Assembly (NCBI GenBank): GCA_038049695.1
Contig: CP142459.1
Location: forward strand, 68,626,001 to 68,690,000
Reading direction: 5' to 3'
DNA length: 64,000 nt
Source of the DNA: Cinnamomum chago
Lineage: Eukaryota > Streptophyta > Magnoliopsida > Laurales > Lauraceae
In this document: positions 62,275 to 64,000 of the stretch, in pieces
Position numbering within the stretch: the first letter of the stretch is position 1
How the letters are laid out: every line of letters begins with the position of its first letter
Notes under the pieces: generated by a model
Seen by the model: only the letters and a program-made list of their open reading frames with translations
Database searches by the model: none
Told to the model about the DNA's origin: nothing
Translations under genes and position numbers: made by a program

Positions 62275-64000
62275 TGTGAAAAATTTTAACGCCCCAATTC
62301 TGGATACCAAGAAAGTCGTCGAAATACCCGAAGTTGGCGCGCTACTTCCCGGAAAAAAAATCCGAGAACTTCCAGGATCGTAGGTCCGCAGTGAGGTCCA
62401 ATTTAAAACTTTTGAACAATGTAGTAACAACGGTTAAATTGCATAAGCATAAGAAGTGAAACGGAAGCAATGAGTATCATAATATATCAAATAAGAGCAG
62501 AATTGTAGTCTAGTTTAAAAGTCTCAATTGTTAAGAACAAAAGTTAATTACATATTGATTGCTACACAGCTCACTACAAAATCGCTCCAAAAACCCAAAC
62601 AAAGGTAAACTCTCAAAGCCCAGGTAATGACTCTCCACCCTCCGACTCGACATCGGGGTCAGCCGATCCCCAACCGTAATCTCCAGCTACAGGCGCCTCT
62701 ACGAGCGCGAGCGCATCGTCCGCGTACTCGGGGTCGAGACCTAAGCACCAAAGATGGATCAGATCTAAAGATCTGGCAAATCACAGTATACAAGTAACAT
62801 AGGACATATATATCAAAAGAGTAGAGACAATTACACAATTTAAGGAATATCAAGATACATGATCTAGGCAGTTGAGCGAGATAAGCATATAGAATCAGAA
62901 CAATATATAGCATCTAGATTAACACAATATGGCACATTCACACAAGCTGGATACCGCGGGATATTATGCCGCGGCCCTCCCATACTGAACACAGTTGCGG
63001 CGTGGAATCTCACCAGTGCTGGGGATAACTAACCCCGCAAATCACTCAACAGTCTCACCACACTCATCACTCGGGGAGACTGGATTCGGTATCACACCGT
63101 CCGTCTAAAACATAGCTCATCATGATGGCTCACTCAACACTCATAAATAGCTCCTACCGAGGATGATCAGTCCACAGGCTGAGCTTAAATCAACCGAGTG
63201 AATGTCTATGCCGACTTGAGGAAACTCTAAAGGTTTGTGTCTGTCTAGGTTTTGCCTTGCGTGAACAAGGTCCTAACCAAGTCCCTAAGACGTTCATATA
63301 TCAATTAATCCATGGATTACAGTTCAAGTCCAAGCCCACTCGTTGGATCGATACCAAGGCCCATCAAACACATGGCCTGGTTTAGAACGGTCCAAATGAG
63401 GTATCAATCCATTTCTACTGATAATCAACTCATTCTCATCCATCATGAGTTATAATCCCAATATAAATCACCTCTCCAATCTAAGGGTACACATATCCAT
63501 ACTTAGGCCACAATAAGGCCCACCTAGCCACAAACACGGATCATTATTCTCCCAATCACACCATCGGGTCACCTCTAAGATATCCTAGGTTCAGGTCATC
63601 CATTTTCATTTAATTAATAATCATAAGCTATAGTAAGGACATAAGAGTGACAGTAATAAGATAAGTGAAGTATGAACTTCAAGCATGAGAATCAATAGGG
63701 AATTAACAATAAGTCAACCTAGGTAATGGACCACATTCAGGTCCAGGTCCATCTCAGGTAATTTGATCTCTAAATGGAGTCTCAGATGCCAATGGATACT
63801 GTGTTTGGTGCTCCAGAAGTTACGAGCATCATTGACAACGTTTAAGGGTCGAATCATCGTAGATTAAGCGACCAAAACCCTACTTGGTGGTCCCCACGAG
63901 TCAAGGTTGAGCCACACCATTGACTCGGGCTTGGCACATCAATAGATGTCCATTTGGATGGTCAATGGGCCCCACAAACAATCACATTTTCAGAATACTG
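62275..64000 (+). mobile_element. possible LTR-retrotransposon start, truncated by the window
   Basis: Composition changes abruptly near 62280 from AT-rich spacer to more balanced, CpG-containing DNA. The block opens close to TGTGAAAAATTTTAACGCCC, similar in wording to TGTAACGCCCC-type starts of plant Ty3/gypsy LTRs. It runs to the window end without genes, a second terminal repeat or a primer-binding site in view. The superfamily is inferred from this start alone. Confidence 0.3.

Noticed and set aside
62659..62913. 84-aa minus-strand open frame with an Arg-rich end
   Set aside because: The arginine run follows from local GC-rich sequence; no domain is recognisable and the block looks like repeat DNA.

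Overview
This is a window of nuclear DNA from a flowering plant. Evidence: genes with GT-AG introns, families specific to plants (a CYP71-clan P450, a phytosulfokine-receptor-like LRR kinase, a TOM1/THH membrane protein), and a gene-poor AT-rich background full of plant-type transposable elements. The species cannot be named from sequence alone. There is no sign of bacterial, organellar or viral coding DNA.

Four genes are supported, and all look intact. (1) 6587-9930, minus: a three-exon cytochrome P450 of 525 aa, CYP76/CYP80-like. (2) 35337-38465, plus: an intronless receptor kinase of 1042 aa, closely PSKR1-like. (3) 41097-46667, minus: a three-exon aldo-keto reductase of 359 aa with an unusual serine-rich insert. 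(4) 51854-60045, plus: an eleven-exon TOM1/TOM3-like multi-pass membrane protein of 290 aa. Exon junctions were set by reading GT/AG sites and checking phase; every reading frame closes exactly. The genes have unrelated roles (secondary oxidation, peptide-hormone perception, carbonyl reduction, endomembrane protein), so this is not read as a biosynthetic cluster.

Layout. 1-6586: intergenic, with a TIR element, a truncated LINE, a perfect 61-bp-arm foldback element and a GC-rich mini-element. 6587-9930: P450, with a MITE in intron 2. 9931-35000: a 25 kb gene desert with two hAT-like elements, several diverged tandem duplications (45 to 181 bp units), a SINE and LINE debris. 35000-38900: PSKR-like gene. 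39266-40535: LINE and SINE. 41097-46667: AKR gene with large introns. 46700-51850: intergenic, with a second copy of the MITE found in the P450 intron. 51854-60045: TOM1-like gene whose introns carry a hAT-like element, a complete TRIM retrotransposon and a SINE. 60046-64000: retroposon remnants and the start of an LTR-retrotransposon-like block that runs off the window.

I did not find a new biological system. The most informative observations are about mobile DNA: several elements can be delimited to the base by target-site duplications, two hAT-like copies and two MITE copies form small families within the window, two minute retroposition scars are visible, and a tandem duplication spans the stop codon of the receptor kinase.
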